NCBI GenBank assembly: GCA_965601825.1
Contig: OZ271839.1
Span: 186,001 to 250,000, forward strand
DNA length: 64,000 bases
Direction: 5' to 3'
Origin: HXMU1420-13 sp965601825
GTDB lineage: Bacteria > Bacteroidota > Rhodothermia > Balneolales > Balneolaceae
The notes beneath the pieces are model-generated. The model was not told where the DNA came from and did not search any database. It saw nothing but the letters and a program-made list of their open reading frames with translations. The position numbers and the translations under genes were made by a program. Shown one piece after another: positions 27,006-36,323 of this stretch; position 1 is the first letter of the stretch; every line of letters begins with the position of its first letter.

Positions 27006-27037
27006 AAAAAGCTCACCCGAAGGATGAGCTTTTTTTT
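27006..27037 (-). terminator. Rho-independent terminator after eno
   Basis: Stem AAAAAGCTCA / TGAGCTTTTT with additional CC/GG pairing and T-runs on both strands. It lies between the enolase stop and the IS element and probably once separated eno from the endonuclease gene. Confidence 0.85.
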
Positions 27038-27055
27038 AGAGTTTTTAGCGGATTC

Positions 27056-28342
27056 TTATAATCCAAAAGCGTCACGACCTAAGAAAATTGCTGCATCACC
27101 TAACTCTTCCTCAATTCGAAGTAATTGGTTGTATTTAGCAATTCTGTCAGTTCTACTCATAGAACCGGTCTTAATTTGACCTGCATTTGTAGCAACCGAA
27201 AGGTCAGCGATAGTGGTATCTTCAGTCTCTCCGGATCTGTGTGAAATCACAGATGTATAACTGTTTTTATGCGCCATTTCAATGGCATCAAGGGTTTCTG
27301 TAAGCGTACCAATTTGGTTCACTTTGATAAGAATAGAGTTTCCTACTCCCATCTCAATACCTTTTGCAAGACGTTCTGTATTGGTTACAAATAAGTCATC
27401 ACCAACTAACTGTACTTTGTCGCCAATAGCAGCAGTCAGTTTTTGCCAAGCGTCCCAATCATCTTCGTACATACCATCCTCAATAGAGATAATTGGATAT
27501 TTGTCAACCCAGCCGCTCCAGAAATCAACCATATCATCGGTGTCTTTCTTGGAACCATCGCTCCATTTGAACTCATAAAGACCGGTTTCGCTGTTGTAGA
27601 ACTCAGAGGTAGCAGGATCCAATGCAATCAATACATCATCTTTAGGGATGTAACCTGCTTTCTCAATAGCTTCCATAATTACTTCAAGTGCTTCTTCATT
27701 CGACTTGAGATTAGGAGCGAATCCACCTTCATCACCAACTGCAGTGCTGTAACCTTTTCCACCCAAAACTTTCTTAAGTGTATGGAAAATCTCTGCGCCC
27801 ATTTGTAGTGCATGGCTAAATGATTCAGCACCTGCCGGCATAATCATGAATTCCTGAAGATCAACACTGTTATCAGCGTGTGATCCACCATTGATGATGT
27901 TCATCATCGGCAGTGGAAGTACTTTTGAGTTAACTCCACCAACATATCTCCAAAGTGGCATTCCTAAATCGCTGGCTGCTGCTTTTGCCAGTGCAAGAGA
28001 CACTCCCAGAATTGCATTTGCGCCTAATTTCGCTTTGTTTGGCGTACCATCTAATTCTAATAGTAAAGCGTCCAGTTCTGTTTGATTGAATACAGGTAGT
28101 CCAAGAAACTCGTTTGCAATAATTTCATTTACATTTTCTACTGCTTTTTTAACCCCTTTTCCCAGATATACTTCTTTGTCACCATCTCTTAGTTCAACTG
28201 CTTCAAATTCACCTGTTGAAGCACCTGATGGAACAGCAGCTCGACCAAACGCGCCACTATCAAGTACAACATCAACCTCTACTGTTGGATTACCCCGTGA
28301 ATCAATAACCTGACGTGCGGTAATATCTTCTATAAAGCTCAT
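27056..28342 (-). CDS. eno: enolase
   Basis: 428 residues, standard. It converts 2-phosphoglycerate to phosphoenolpyruvate in glycolysis. Conserved features: ARQVIDSRGNPTVEVDV at the N-terminus, the loop GASTGEFEAVELRDGD, Mg ligands in VLIALDPATSEFY, ISIEDGMYEDDW and QLVGDDLFVTN, and the active-site segment SHRSGETEDTTIADL with KTGSMSRTDRIAKYNQLLRI. It has its own terminator. Confidence 0.98.
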   Translation of the reverse strand: MSFIEDITARQVIDSRGNPTVEVDVVLDSGAFGRAAVPSGASTGEFEAVELRDGDKEVYLGKGVKKAVENVNEIIANEFLGLPVFNQTELDALLLELDGTPNKAKLGANAILGVSLALAKAAASDLGMPLWRYVGGVNSKVLPLPMMNIINGGSHADNSVDLQEFMIMPAGAESFSHALQMGAEIFHTLKKVLGGKGYSTAVGDEGGFAPNLKSNEEALEVIMEAIEKAGYIPKDDVLIALDPATSEFYNSETGLYEFKWSDGSKKDTDDMVDFWSGWVDKYPIISIEDGMYEDDWDAWQKLTAAIGDKVQLVGDDLFVTNTERLAKGIEMGVGNSILIKVNQIGTLTETLDAIEMAHKNSYTSVISHRSGETEDTTIADLSVATNAGQIKTGSMSRTDRIAKYNQLLRIEEELGDAAIFLGRDAFGL

Positions 28343-28458
28343 TTTAACTCCGTTTTGTTTTCAATGAATAAGTTCGATAAGGTACACCTATTTACTGTGT
28401 ACGTAAAGCAAAAGGATACTAAGTTTTTGTAATGAATTTTTTTTGAAGATTGGTGAAG

Positions 28459-29271
28459 TTATTCAATAACAACTTGTATGAAGTAAACCGGTTTATCGAT
28501 ATTTGTAGTAGCAACAGCATCAACTGGGTATGAAAATGTTCGCGTGCAAGCATTACCACATGAAGTAAATTCTACCAAAGCAACAACCTCATTTTGTGTC
28601 TCCACAATTTTGGTGATTTCCCATCCAAAGCCCCCATTTGATCTCGGTCCTAGATATGCGGCTAAAATCATTTCATTACTAAAATCAAAACCATTGCTGG
28701 AACCACCTGTTAATCCTACATATTCCTCTTCAGACTTAATAGCGAAATATGATATCTCATTAACACTTATGCTTGGATTTTGAACGGAGTAAAAAGCCAA
28801 ATCCCTCTGAAAATATTCTTCACCGGTCCCTGTTATTTCTGCAAAAATCACCTCTTTTTCAGAAGATGAAGTCGCAACAATATGATAAGGGGAAGTAAGG
28901 TTTCTTGTACACGGTGAGCATGCTGTAAATTGAATAGTCACCAATAATCGGTTTTCTTCTTCTAATATGCTGATTATATCATACCCATAGCCCCCATTGT
29001 ATAATTGACCTTTATAAGCAGCTATCAGCATTTCATCTTCAAAATTAAAGCCATTACTCGAAATGCCGTAAGTTGCTTGAAACTCTTCTTCAGATTGGAT
29101 CACAAAAAATTGCTCATCAACTGAACCAATTGCTCCTTGCGAGAAAGTATAAAATGGAAGTTCTACTGCCTCAAAAATACTTGTTGGCGGACAGGCAGAA
29201 ACAACAATAGCATAAACTAGAATACTATAAATCCCCAATTTTGAAATCCTGTCCTTCTTATGGTTACCCAT
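28459..29271 (-). CDS. lipoprotein with two PrcB-like domains
   Basis: 270 residues. A basic N-terminus and hydrophobic stretch end in VVSAC (about Cys27), a likely lipobox. The rest is an internal duplication: each half contains a block like NGFNFEDEMLIAAYKGQLYN / NGFDFSNEMILAAYLGPRSN, then GG(Y/F)G(Y/W)-(D/E)I, a strand, and a Cys-rich loop (TACSPCTRNLTSPYHIV; TSCGNACTRTFSYPVDAV). This is the pattern of the PrcB C-terminal domain. Paired cysteines in both repeats suggest disulfides in the periplasm. Role unknown. Confidence 0.7.
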   Translation of the reverse strand: MGNHKKDRISKLGIYSILVYAIVVSACPPTSIFEAVELPFYTFSQGAIGSVDEQFFVIQSEEEFQATYGISSNGFNFEDEMLIAAYKGQLYNGGYGYDIISILEEENRLLVTIQFTACSPCTRNLTSPYHIVATSSSEKEVIFAEITGTGEEYFQRDLAFYSVQNPSISVNEISYFAIKSEEEYVGLTGGSSNGFDFSNEMILAAYLGPRSNGGFGWEITKIVETQNEVVALVEFTSCGNACTRTFSYPVDAVATTNIDKPVYFIQVVIE

Positions 29272-29341
29272 TTTTTAACAACATCTTTAATTTTTGACGA
29301 GGATAATAAATTATCTTTACTACCACACATTTTATTTAAGC

Positions 29342-30031
29342 ATGAAACACCCCTGGGTAATCCTTTTTGATATTGATGGAACCTTGTTAACCGTCAATCA
29401 AGATTTTAACCGACCTTTAATTAGAAGTGTAGTTGATCAGTTGGGAATCAATTATGATGGTGTAGAAACGGATAGATTCTCTGGAAGAACTGATCATGAT
29501 ATCATGAATTCCTTTCTTCAAAATCATAACTACGATCAAAATTTATATTCTCAGCTTAAGAGTGTTTATATAGAAAAATTAACTTCTGAAATAACTGAAA
29601 ATCATATTCTTCGCCACTCACATGTTGATGAAGCAGTTCAATATTTTTCTCAAGATGGATTTATTCCCGGATTATTGACCGGTAATTTCCCTAGAGCTGC
29701 AGAAGCAAAACTAAAAGCAGCTAATATCGAACTTGACTATAAAATCGGGGCATTTGGCGACTATCATGAAGACCGCAACATGTTGCCCAAATTAGCAATA
29801 AGTAAAACTGAAGAAATATTAGGAATTCAGGCTGATCCACAAAACTTTATAGTAATTGGAGATACTCCAAAAGATATAGAGTGTGCAAAGTATTCAGGTA
29901 TGCGATCAGTGGCTGTTACAACCGGTATGTTCAATAACGAACAATTGGCAGCTCATGATCCTGATATGATCTTGGATACACTTGAAAATCCGGATATCTG
30001 GTTTAGAGAATTAGTTGGCGAAGCAGCCTAA
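29342..30031 (+). CDS. HAD-superfamily hydrolase (phosphoglycolate-phosphatase-like)
   Basis: About 229 residues from the ATG giving MKHPWVILFDIDGTLL; the longer frame adds an unlikely tyrosine-rich leader. HAD motif I is DIDGT, motif II is GLLTGN, motif III lysine precedes KLAISKTEEIL, and motif IV is VIGDTPKDIECAKYSG. The all-helical cap between motifs I and II resembles phosphoglycolate phosphatases. Substrate is not determined. It is convergent with the next gene, overlapping by 4 bases. Confidence 0.88.
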   Translation: MKHPWVILFDIDGTLLTVNQDFNRPLIRSVVDQLGINYDGVETDRFSGRTDHDIMNSFLQNHNYDQNLYSQLKSVYIEKLTSEITENHILRHSHVDEAVQYFSQDGFIPGLLTGNFPRAAEAKLKAANIELDYKIGAFGDYHEDRNMLPKLAISKTEEILGIQADPQNFIVIGDTPKDIECAKYSGMRSVAVTTGMFNNEQLAAHDPDMILDTLENPDIWFRELVGEAA

Positions 30032-30864
30032 TCAAACATCCAGCCAATTACGAAAGTGATTTGAGCTGACCCAAAGAATTTTACAGGAGAATTAGCTTCA
30101 CTCAATCCATTTGGATAAGTAACAAATCCTAAATTATCATATTCCCAGGTGATGGTGCCATTCGGATTTTTGATAGGCGCATTTGGCTCTAAAATTTGCA
30201 ATCCCTGATCGAAGTAATAGAAGCTATAACCAAATTGCAGGCTTTGTAGTCTTGCAAAATTGTCTCCGAAATCGATCCCGAGAACTACTTCACCATTCCA
30301 GCCAAATTCCCAATCTGTGTCGTCCCACCCTTGGAAAATATCATTTACTCTCTCTATACCTAACGCACCGTACTCAACATTATCTTCCCTAAAACCATTG
30401 TTATTTTTGTCGTTAAAATAAGGAATAGTTAGTGCGAGACTTGGTCCAAGGCTCATGGATGTGTGTACGCGAAAATTATCTGAAATTTGAGATGCAAATA
30501 TTCGTCTTTTAATTCCAAATGTCGCAGGGAAAGTAATTACTCTTTGATATTTACTCGCTATGGTCCGATTTCCGAAATAAATATCTATATGAGTTTGTTC
30601 ACTTGGGTCTCTTAAACCCGCAATTTTTAAATTGATTAATCCTTCGGTGTATTGGCTTAGACCGATTCTGTATTGCATTCCTGCTCCAAAACCAAAATCG
30701 TTAAGACCAAAAGTGAACCCAAGTCCTCTTCGATAGCCCTCATCAAATAAATTCTTAGGTTGAACAATCTCTTGAATATCTGGTTCACCAAACTGTGCTT
30801 GAGCTGCTGTCGGAACACTTACTAAAAAAGAAAACAGGCTTATAAATATGATAAAATTCTTCAT
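30028..30864 (-). CDS. exported outer-membrane-type protein, unknown
   Basis: 278 residues. A signal peptide is clear (MKNFIIFISLFSFLVSVPTAAQAQ). The mature part has alternating amphipathic strands rich in Gly, Tyr and Phe (YRRGLGFTFGLNDFGFGAGM, TITWEYDNLGFVTYP) and ends in a hydrophobic strand (ITFVIGWMF), consistent with a small beta barrel. No specific family recognised. Confidence 0.7.
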   Translation of the reverse strand: MKNFIIFISLFSFLVSVPTAAQAQFGEPDIQEIVQPKNLFDEGYRRGLGFTFGLNDFGFGAGMQYRIGLSQYTEGLINLKIAGLRDPSEQTHIDIYFGNRTIASKYQRVITFPATFGIKRRIFASQISDNFRVHTSMSLGPSLALTIPYFNDKNNNGFREDNVEYGALGIERVNDIFQGWDDTDWEFGWNGEVVLGIDFGDNFARLQSLQFGYSFYYFDQGLQILEPNAPIKNPNGTITWEYDNLGFVTYPNGLSEANSPVKFFGSAQITFVIGWMFD

Positions 30865-31008
30865 GTCAGAATCGTAGGGGATTTATCTAATAAGAAATTA
30901 ACAAACATCTAACGAAAAAAACTCCAATTTCTTATTGCGTTAATTAGATAACCTGTTATTTTCTGCACTGCAAAAATTGGTTCAAAGTAATTTAACTCTC
31001 TCATAGGT

Positions 31009-31395
31009 ATGAACTCACATACAACCTACTTGATTTTCGGTCCATCAGCATCTTTAAAAAGAATGGCGGAGAAATTATTTGCTGAGCACATACCCAAATT
31101 TTTGCATACTCGAAATTTTGAGGCTCTACAAACTAAATTTGATGTAGCTGTTTATGAAGAATATGAAAAGCAAATCAATTCGAGTATAACATTGACAGTG
31201 GTTTTCGAGTCTACTCTTCAGCACAATAAAATCATTCTTAAAAAGACTGGTGGAAGAATGGGTTTCAGAGGAAGCTCTCTTAGCGCACAACAAAGCATGG
31301 AAGAGCAGGTAATGGATTTCATTTTCGATTTCTCTAAGCGCTTTGGATTGACAGTTCAGGAAGAGAGAGTATCAGACGTTAAAGAAGAAGAGTAA
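31009..31395 (+). CDS. hypothetical protein upstream of prmC
   Basis: 128 residues, soluble, not recognised. Features: an N-terminal strand (TYLIFGPSASLKRMAEKLF), a middle beta hairpin (SSITLTVVFESTLQHNKIIL), a Gly/Arg turn (GGRMGFRGSS) and a C-terminal helix ending in acidic residues. prmC begins two bases after its stop, so they form an operon. Confidence 0.6.
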   Translation: MNSHTTYLIFGPSASLKRMAEKLFAEHIPKFLHTRNFEALQTKFDVAVYEEYEKQINSSITLTVVFESTLQHNKIILKKTGGRMGFRGSSLSAQQSMEEQVMDFIFDFSKRFGLTVQEERVSDVKEEE

Positions 31396-31397
31396 GT

Positions 31398-32264
31398 ATG
31401 GGCAAAGCCCAGAGCGACTGGACTGTCCTTTCCATGCTGGAGTGGGCTACAGGTTATTTTGAAGATAAAGAGGTTCGTAATCCTCGCTTAAGTATTGAGT
31501 GGCTTTTAGCTCACGTTCTGGAAAAAAAGAGACTAGATCTTTACTTAATCTTTGATAAGCCACTCTCGATCGATGAATTGAACAAAATTCGACCATTAGT
31601 TAAGAGAAGAGCTACCCATGAACCTTTGCAATATATAACCGGTGAAACTGAATTTTTTGGCTTCCCTTTTAGCGTTAAACCAGGTGTGCTTATTCCGCGA
31701 CAAGAAACTGAACAACTTGTTGAGTTGGTGCTGAATACTGCAAAAAAGACTAATAACCAGAGGGTTCTAGATATTGGTACAGGATCAGGGTGTATACCAA
31801 TCACACTTAAGAAGATTAATGCAGACTGGAATGTTTCAGCAATTGACATTTCAGAGGATGCACTAGAAATAGCTATTGAAAACGCTCAATTAAATGAAAC
31901 TGAAATTGATTTTTCATTAAATGATGTTTTCAATCCCAATTTTAAGGCACTTCAACCTGAATATGATATTATTGTCTCAAATCCACCTTATGTTTTAGAC
32001 TCAGAAAGAGAGACATTGGATCTGGAAGTGAAAAACTATGAACCAAGTTTGGCTCTTTTTACTCAATCCACTCAAAAGATCTATGGTGCTATCGAGCAAT
32101 TTGCCAGAAAACTACTTAACCAAAATGGATTTCTCGCACTCGAAATAAATGAACGTTTCGGCACAGAAACAGAGCGGATTTTTAGCGAAAAAAACTGGAA
32201 TGTTTCCATACTTAAGGATTACTCCCAAAAAGACCGTTTTGTCCTCGCAAAAAAAGTGAAATAA
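31398..32264 (+). CDS. prmC: peptide chain release factor N5-glutamine methyltransferase
   Basis: 288 residues. PrmC methylates the Gln of the GGQ motif in RF1 and RF2. The N-terminal helical domain precedes EPLQYITGETEFFGFPFSV and VLIPRQETEQLVELVL; SAM motif I is VLDIGTGSGCIPITL; the catalytic NPPY is in IVSNPPYVLDSER. ATG start two bases after the upstream gene. The region downstream is the candidate oriC. Confidence 0.95.
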   Translation: MGKAQSDWTVLSMLEWATGYFEDKEVRNPRLSIEWLLAHVLEKKRLDLYLIFDKPLSIDELNKIRPLVKRRATHEPLQYITGETEFFGFPFSVKPGVLIPRQETEQLVELVLNTAKKTNNQRVLDIGTGSGCIPITLKKINADWNVSAIDISEDALEIAIENAQLNETEIDFSLNDVFNPNFKALQPEYDIIVSNPPYVLDSERETLDLEVKNYEPSLALFTQSTQKIYGAIEQFARKLLNQNGFLALEINERFGTETERIFSEKNWNVSILKDYSQKDRFVLAKKVK

Positions 32265-32632
32265 TTGAAATTTTAATTTTGATTTTTCACCAAAACCTAA
32301 TTGTAAAAAATGTGGAAAACTTGTGGAAAAATTTTTCCCACTCAAGGGAACTATTTTATCACATCAATAACTACATGTTATGGCAATGTTACCCCACCTG
32401 ATTCTATTTTTTACAATATTGCAAAAGACCGCATAAACCGTTGTCTGCCAGTGCTTTATTTTCGTTTTATAAATGTGGATAACTTTTACATTACAAAATC
32501 TTCAAAGTTTGACATGAGCCTAATAATTCATCATTTTCAATCCGAAGGGCAGCAGAAATGGTATAAATCTGCTGTGGATAACTAACTCACTTATTGAATC
32601 GTTATTTTAGAGTACCGGAGGTTTAAGAAGCT
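32265..32632. other. probable chromosomal replication origin (oriC) upstream of dnaA
   Basis: 368 AT-rich bases without a credible gene. Two sites match the DnaA box TTATCCACA exactly on the minus strand (TGTGGATAA at 32474-32482 and 32573-32581). Two near matches TGTGGAAAA lie at 32311-32319 and 32322-32330. Clustering directly before dnaA is the usual bacterial origin arrangement. It also includes the dnaA promoter region. A 91-codon frame inside is considered spurious. Confidence 0.75.
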
Positions 32633-34078
32633 TTGCAAATAGTTTCAGCAGAGGCAGCTTGGGACAACTGTCTAGACATAATTAAAGACAATATCAGCTA
32701 TCAAAAATTTAAGTCTTGGTTTGAGCCAATTAAGCCGATTAGCTTAATTGAAAATACCTTGACTATACAGGTCCCGAGTCAATTCTGGTACGAGTGGCTT
32801 GAGGAACACTATTATACCATGCTGAGATCTACTCTTGCTAAAGTTCTGGGACCAGAGGGAAAACTCGAGTATTCTATCCTGATGGAGAAGTCTGAACAAT
32901 TTGAAAACAATCGTGCAGTGCGTCTTCCACAAAGACCAATGCCTCCTGTTCAACCTCAGCAAATTAATGGCTATCCGGATTATTCCCCTGACGTAATAGA
33001 GAATCCATTTGTAATACCGGGAATCAGAAAAACGAAAATCGATTCCAATCTAAATACGTCTTACGTATTTGAAAGATATATTGAAGGTGATTGTAATCGT
33101 CTTGCACGTTCAGCTGCAATGGCAATCGCAGACAATCCTGGAAATAACTCCTTTAATCCTTTCTTTATTTATGGCCCAACTGGATTGGGAAAGACACACT
33201 TGATCCAAAGTATTGGAAATAAAGTAAAACAAAAGTATGGTGACGAGAAATCAGTGCTATACATTTCGTCTGAAGCTTTTACTAATGAATTTGTTCATGC
33301 TATTCGAAATAATCGTGCCAGCGAGTTCTCAATGTTTTATAGAAATATTGATGTTTTGATTGTAGATGACATTCAATTCTTTAGTGGAAAGGAAAAAACT
33401 CAGGAAGAATTCTTCCATATTTTCAATGCGCTTCATCAGGAAGGCAAACAAATTGTATTAAGTAGTGATCGAGCACCAAAAGATGTGCCAGATATTGAAG
33501 AACGATTAATATCCAGGTTCAGCTGGGGATTGAGCGCTGATCTTCAAATGCCGGAATACGAAACTCGATATGCTATACTTGAGCGAAAGGCAAATGACAA
33601 TGGCATCGAAATTGAACCGGAAATCATTGAATTCATCGCGCACAACTTTAAATCTAATGTTCGTGATTTAGAAGGTGCAATCATTAAGCTACTTGCACAC
33701 GCTTCTCTTCAGAATATCGACGATATCGATCTTGCTATGGCAAAACGCGTGTTGAAAGACATGGTTAAAGAGTCGCATACTCAAATTTCGATTGAGTCTA
33801 TTCAAAACTATGTATGTGATTATTTCGGAATTGACACTAATAAAGTTCGAGAGAAGACTAGGAAGCAGGAAATTGTTGAAGCGCGCCAAATCGCGATGTA
33901 TTTATCTAAGAGATTCACTAAATCCAGCTTGAAAACAATTGGTTTGCACTTTGGTGGTCGTGATCATTCTACTGTGATTCATGCAATCTCGACGGTTGAA
34001 GAGCGAATGCTCACCAGTCCGAAGCACAAAAGAATTCTCGAAGAGCTTCATCAACGAATAGAAGTAGCAAGCCTCTAA
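32633..34078 (+). CDS. dnaA: chromosomal replication initiator protein DnaA
   Basis: 481 residues. Domain I is NCLDIIKDNISYQKFKSWF. The linker is Pro-rich (about 97-112). The AAA+ domain has Walker A GPTGLGKTH (181-189), Walker B VLIVDDIQFF (Asp245-Asp246) and sensor region SRFSWGLSADL. Domain IV ends with the box-binding signature FGGRDHSTVIHAI. The start is TTG, with GGAGG 11 bases upstream; the next in-frame Met is near residue 63 and would delete domain I, so TTG is required. DnaA boxes lie directly upstream, allowing autoregulation. Confidence 0.96.
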   Translation: MQIVSAEAAWDNCLDIIKDNISYQKFKSWFEPIKPISLIENTLTIQVPSQFWYEWLEEHYYTMLRSTLAKVLGPEGKLEYSILMEKSEQFENNRAVRLPQRPMPPVQPQQINGYPDYSPDVIENPFVIPGIRKTKIDSNLNTSYVFERYIEGDCNRLARSAAMAIADNPGNNSFNPFFIYGPTGLGKTHLIQSIGNKVKQKYGDEKSVLYISSEAFTNEFVHAIRNNRASEFSMFYRNIDVLIVDDIQFFSGKEKTQEEFFHIFNALHQEGKQIVLSSDRAPKDVPDIEERLISRFSWGLSADLQMPEYETRYAILERKANDNGIEIEPEIIEFIAHNFKSNVRDLEGAIIKLLAHASLQNIDDIDLAMAKRVLKDMVKESHTQISIESIQNYVCDYFGIDTNKVREKTRKQEIVEARQIAMYLSKRFTKSSLKTIGLHFGGRDHSTVIHAISTVEERMLTSPKHKRILEELHQRIEVASL

Positions 34079-34079
34079 C

Positions 34080-34439
34080 ATGGATGTTTTGAGGTTGAAA
34101 GGCCTCAAATTTCGTGGCCTTCATGGTTTTTATGATGAAGAGCGCGAAAAAGGCAATCACTTCGAAGTTGATCTAACCTTCCATCAGAATTTACAAAAAG
34201 CGGCATTATCTGATGATCTTGAGGATACTTTAGATTATCAAAAGGCTTTTGATGCTGTTAAAAATGTAATGGAAGGTCCTTCTGTTAAACTGATTGAGCA
34301 TTTGGCTTATCTGATTGGTAGAAATGTGAAAGAATTTGTATCACCAGATACAAAATTCGAAGTCACCGTTCGAAAATTGAATCCACCTCTTCCCTCTGAG
34401 ATTGATTATTCTGAAGTAACTCTCTCATGGCCAAGATAG
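34080..34439 (+). CDS. folB: dihydroneopterin aldolase
   Basis: 119 residues, typical of FolB, which cleaves dihydroneopterin in folate synthesis. Family features are LKFRGLHGFYDEEREKGNHFEVDL near the N-terminus in two blocks, the catalytic Glu in that region, LEDTLDYQKAFDAVK, and IEHLAYLIGRNV with a C-terminal strand. It starts one base after dnaA ends and overlaps folK by 13 bases. Confidence 0.93.
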   Translation: MDVLRLKGLKFRGLHGFYDEEREKGNHFEVDLTFHQNLQKAALSDDLEDTLDYQKAFDAVKNVMEGPSVKLIEHLAYLIGRNVKEFVSPDTKFEVTVRKLNPPLPSEIDYSEVTLSWPR

Positions 34440-34915
34440 CAATCGCATTAGGATCAAATTTAGATGATCCGCTTACTCAGCTTATAGCTGCAAAAAGTTT
34501 TCTAACTAATCTTTCGAATTCTCCCATAATCTCTTCAAGTATTTACGAATCGGAACCTATTGGGCCATCAGAATATGACTTCCTAAATGCAGTTATTTTA
34601 ATTGATTCAAAGCTTTCACCAAACGAACTGTTCCTACAATTAAAAGATCAGGAATCTGTACAAGGAAGACCTTCCAGATATCCAAAATGGACCGCTCGCC
34701 CCATAGATATGGACATCATTTCATATGATGAAAAAATTATAAAAACTGATGAATTAACTATCCCTCATGCTGAATACAGTCAGCGATTATTTGTATTATT
34801 GCCCCTGCAAGAAGTGATCCCAACCTGGGTAGATCCGAAGTCAAAATTAGCAATCGAAACACTTATAGCATCTGCACCTGAAATGTCCATCTCTAGATCA
34901 AACTTAGCCTGGTAA
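34427..34915 (+). CDS. folK: 2-amino-4-hydroxy-6-hydroxymethyldihydropteridine diphosphokinase
   Basis: 162 residues. FolK transfers pyrophosphate from ATP to the pterin in folate synthesis. It has the N-terminal IALGSNLDDPLTQL, the pterin segment SIYESEPIGPSEYDFLNAV, the arginine-rich loop (GRPSRYPKWTARPIDMDIIS) with the Asp-x-Asp Mg site, and IPHAEYSQRLFVLLPLQEV. It overlaps folB by 13 bases, giving a folB-folK unit. Confidence 0.93.
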   Translation: MAKIAIALGSNLDDPLTQLIAAKSFLTNLSNSPIISSSIYESEPIGPSEYDFLNAVILIDSKLSPNELFLQLKDQESVQGRPSRYPKWTARPIDMDIISYDEKIIKTDELTIPHAEYSQRLFVLLPLQEVIPTWVDPKSKLAIETLIASAPEMSISRSNLAW

Positions 34916-34918
34916 TAC

Positions 34919-35560
34919 ATGTCAAATCAGTTTGATTTTATTGCAATTGAAGGTGTAATTGGCGCCGGAAAAACTTCATTAGCGACATTATTAGCTGAAC
35001 GAAGGCAAGCAAGACTAATATTAGAAGAATTTGAGGACAATCCATTTCTTCCCAAGTTTTATGAAGATCGCGAACGTTATGCTTTTCAAACTCAATTGGC
35101 ATTTCTGGCCAGCCGGTTTAAGCAACAACAAAACATGATGACTCAAGATCTGTTTCATCAACTGACGATATCAGATTACATTTTTGATAAGGATAGAATT
35201 TTTGCTCGTTTGAACCTTGGTGAGGATGAACTTGCTCTTTATGACACTATTTTTAACATCATGACGGGAATTGCAGCTCAACCAAATTTGATTGTCTTTA
35301 TTCAATCATCGGTTGATCGTTTGATGCAAAATATTGATCAGAGAGGAAGAGATTATGAGCAACATATCACGCCAGATTATCTCAGGGATTTAAATAATGC
35401 CTATAATCATTTTTTCTACCATTATAATCGTACACCCGTTATCTTTATAAACACTACCGAAGTTGACTTTGTAAACAATCCTGATCATTTAGCGTACATC
35501 GAGGAACATATTTTCGAGCGGCCGATTCACTCGAATACTCATATTCATATAGCGCCTTAG
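34919..35560 (+). CDS. deoxynucleoside kinase
   Basis: 213 residues of the dCK/dGK family. The P-loop is IEGVIGAGKTSLA; the substrate region is EEFEDNPFLPKFYEDRERYAF; the DRY-like motif is ISDYIFDKDRIFARLNL; the lid is RGRDYEQ. It salvages deoxynucleosides in the cytoplasm. It follows folK by three bases and is commonly next to folK in Bacteroidota, consistent with one operon. Confidence 0.9.
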   Translation: MSNQFDFIAIEGVIGAGKTSLATLLAERRQARLILEEFEDNPFLPKFYEDRERYAFQTQLAFLASRFKQQQNMMTQDLFHQLTISDYIFDKDRIFARLNLGEDELALYDTIFNIMTGIAAQPNLIVFIQSSVDRLMQNIDQRGRDYEQHITPDYLRDLNNAYNHFFYHYNRTPVIFINTTEVDFVNNPDHLAYIEEHIFERPIHSNTHIHIAP

Positions 35561-35562
35561 TT

Positions 35563-35748
35563 ATGTTAAAACTAATCTTTTTTATTGTAGTCTTTTATTT
35601 CATTTCAAGATATATACGCCGAATGTTCTTACCTTCCTCCGCGAAAAAAAATCAATTCAATCCATACGGAAATCGTCGTAGATCTGGAAAAAGAAATTTT
35701 GATCAAATCGAAGATGCCGATTTTGAGGATTTATCTGACAAAAATTAA
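35563..35748 (+). CDS. small single-helix membrane protein, DUF4834-like
   Basis: 61 residues: an N-terminal membrane helix (LIFFIVVFYFISRYI), then a basic Asn/Arg-rich stretch and an acidic end (IEDADFEDLSDK). Size and layout resemble the Bacteroidota DUF4834 proteins. It starts two bases after the deoxynucleoside kinase stop, so it is probably translated from the same transcript. Function unknown. Confidence 0.65.
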   Translation: MLKLIFFIVVFYFISRYIRRMFLPSSAKKNQFNPYGNRRRSGKRNFDQIEDADFEDLSDKN

Positions 35749-35756
35749 ATAATTGC

Positions 35757-36302
35757 ATGAATTTCGAAGAAAAGCTGAATCACGGATTCGAATTACTCCA
35801 AGAAAAAGATATTGACCACAGTTTAGATACAGCAAGAGAGTTACAAAAAGAAAATCCTGAAGCTCACGAACCATTTTACTTAGAGGCACTCATTTTTCAA
35901 CATTTAAATCAGTATGAAATGAGTGAAAAAGCTATCAATACAGCTATCGAGCTTGCCGGTGAAAAACCATCATATATGAATATGCGTGGAAATCTTTATA
36001 TGCAACAAGAAAAGCTTGATAAGGCTGAGTCTGATTTCGACAAAGCAATTGCTGATGGCGATCTCCCAAACGCTCATCGCAATAAAGTGATGTTAATGCT
36101 GATGACAGATCGTGGCCAGGAAGCATTTCCTTATCTAATAGGTCGCATTAAGGCTGATCCACATGATCCTGAAAACTGGATTCTGATGGGTGATATGATC
36201 AAGAGAGGCGGCCAGGAGGACAAAGCTCGAACATATTATGAGCAGGCTTTGAAAATTGATCCAGGTAATGAGTATGCAATGCGTCAACTAGAAGAAAGCT
36301 AA
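35757..36302 (+). CDS. tetratricopeptide repeat protein
   Basis: 181 residues composed of about five TPR units; clear ones are AHEPFYLEALIFQHLNQYEM, PSYMNMRGNLYMQQEKLDKA, and PENWILMGDMIKRGGQEDKA followed by YYEQALKIDPGNEYA. No signal peptide. It is the last gene of the run starting at dnaA/folB. It should mediate protein-protein contacts; the partner is unknown. Confidence 0.85.
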   Translation: MNFEEKLNHGFELLQEKDIDHSLDTARELQKENPEAHEPFYLEALIFQHLNQYEMSEKAINTAIELAGEKPSYMNMRGNLYMQQEKLDKAESDFDKAIADGDLPNAHRNKVMLMLMTDRGQEAFPYLIGRIKADPHDPENWILMGDMIKRGGQEDKARTYYEQALKIDPGNEYAMRQLEES

Positions 36303-36323
36303 AACTTTTTCTTTTGCATGATC

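Noticed and set aside
32310..32585. 91-codon frame upstream of dnaA
   Set aside because: It covers the DnaA boxes, has no recognisable protein pattern and lies in the expected origin.
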